A DNA stretch of 64,000 nucleotides from Arthrobacter oryzae (GTDB lineage: Bacteria; Actinomycetota; Actinomycetes; Actinomycetales; Micrococcaceae), in contig NZ_CP132204.1 of NCBI RefSeq assembly GCF_030718995.1, forward strand, positions 1,302,001 to 1,366,000. Direction: 5' to 3'. Below the pieces are notes generated by a model. It searched no databases and was not told the origin of the DNA. It saw only the letters and a list, made by a program, of their open reading frames with translations. Made by a program: the position numbers and the translations under genes. Shown here one piece after another: positions 63,852-64,000 of this stretch. Within the stretch, counting starts at the first letter, position 1. The number at the start of each line of letters is the position of its first letter.

Positions 63852-64000
63852 TAGGTGGCCTGGCCGTTGGATCCCGAGGTGGATGCCTCGTGATCCGCCG
63901 AGGTCCGCCATGCTGCCCAATCGAGCGGCTGGACGGACGGGCGGCCCAGCAGGTACCCCTGCCCAAAGGTCATCCCGAGGTCCATGACCGCGGTCAGTTC
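63851..64000 (-). CDS. EAL-domain protein, C-terminal fragment
   Basis: The 3' end of a gene whose start lies beyond the right edge. The frame is open from 64000 to a TAG at 63853-63851 and encodes 49 residues, with the motif FGQGYLLGRPSV that closes EAL domains of cyclic-di-GMP phosphodiesterases. A short tail follows (TSGSNGQAT). The catalytic residues are outside the window. The stop codon lies at the edge of the repeat array. Confidence 0.82.
   Translation of the reverse strand, partial: ELTAVMDLGMTFGQGYLLGRPSVQPLDWAAWRTSADHEASTSGSNGQAT

Overview
The window looks like chromosomal DNA of a high-GC actinobacterium in the Arthrobacter/Pseudarthrobacter group (Micrococcaceae). The reasons are strong G/C bias at third codon positions, an HspR/HAIR-controlled dnaK locus, a CsoR/CstR-type regulator, and operons typical of soil actinobacteria. 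This assignment is inferred from gene content and no database was searched. I saw no rRNA, tRNA, CRISPR array or intact insertion sequence.

Layout. 1-0.7 kb: the 3' end of a SNF2 helicase and a small membrane protein. 0.9-5.8 kb: a five-gene urea/short-chain amide ABC transporter operon (urtABCDE, minus strand). 6-7.9 kb: a ketopantoate-reductase-like enzyme and an alpha/beta hydrolase. 8-12.3 kb: the heat-shock operon dnaK-grpE-dnaJ-hspR with two HAIR operators. A third HAIR lies in front of clpB (25.4-28 kb), so both loci look like one HspR regulon. 12.4-18 kb: an acidic repeat protein, then an arabino-oligosaccharide uptake operon (binding protein, two permeases, GH51 arabinofuranosidase) behind a LacI-type operator. 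18-25.4 kb: three regulators and transporters (TetR/epimerase, MMPL/MarR, LysE), a methyltransferase and a PKD-type lipoprotein. 28.1-35.5 kb: a CoA-dependent catabolic cluster (acyl-CoA synthetase, MHS-type transporter, MaoC hydratase, acyl-CoA dehydrogenase, amidohydrolase, SDR) with a divergent MarR regulator.

35.5-43.8 kb is a reactive-sulfur island. It holds an MFS transporter and an ArsR-rhodanese fusion, then a CstR-like repressor with DUF302 and membrane genes. Divergent from these run a rhodanese, a TauE/SafE exporter, two further rhodaneses, thioredoxin, another rhodanese and a CstB-like persulfide dioxygenase-rhodanese. GC-rich dyads of the form ATACCCC...GGGGTAT stand at both promoters.

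45.8-53.25 kb looks accessory. It contains a Cys-rich protein with a tyrosine-recombinase-like C-terminus, then an MFS transporter, a semialdehyde dehydrogenase, a beta-hydroxyacid dehydrogenase and a formaldehyde-activating-enzyme (Fae) homologue under a divergent IclR regulator. It ends at a umuC gene that has lost its 5' part and carries a frameshift.

54.3-57.4 kb holds the most interesting unit: a tightly coupled four-gene operon of an Lgt homologue lacking the catalytic His, a small membrane protein, a radical SAM enzyme of the tetraether-synthase (Tes/MJ0619) type and a second small membrane protein. I infer an undescribed membrane-lipid or lipoprotein modification system. 57.4-64 kb: DUF3846, a tyrosine phosphatase coupled to a P-loop kinase-PabB fusion, cardiolipin synthase, PabC, a DUF664/DinB protein between copies of a short repeat, and the 3' end of an EAL-domain gene at the right edge.
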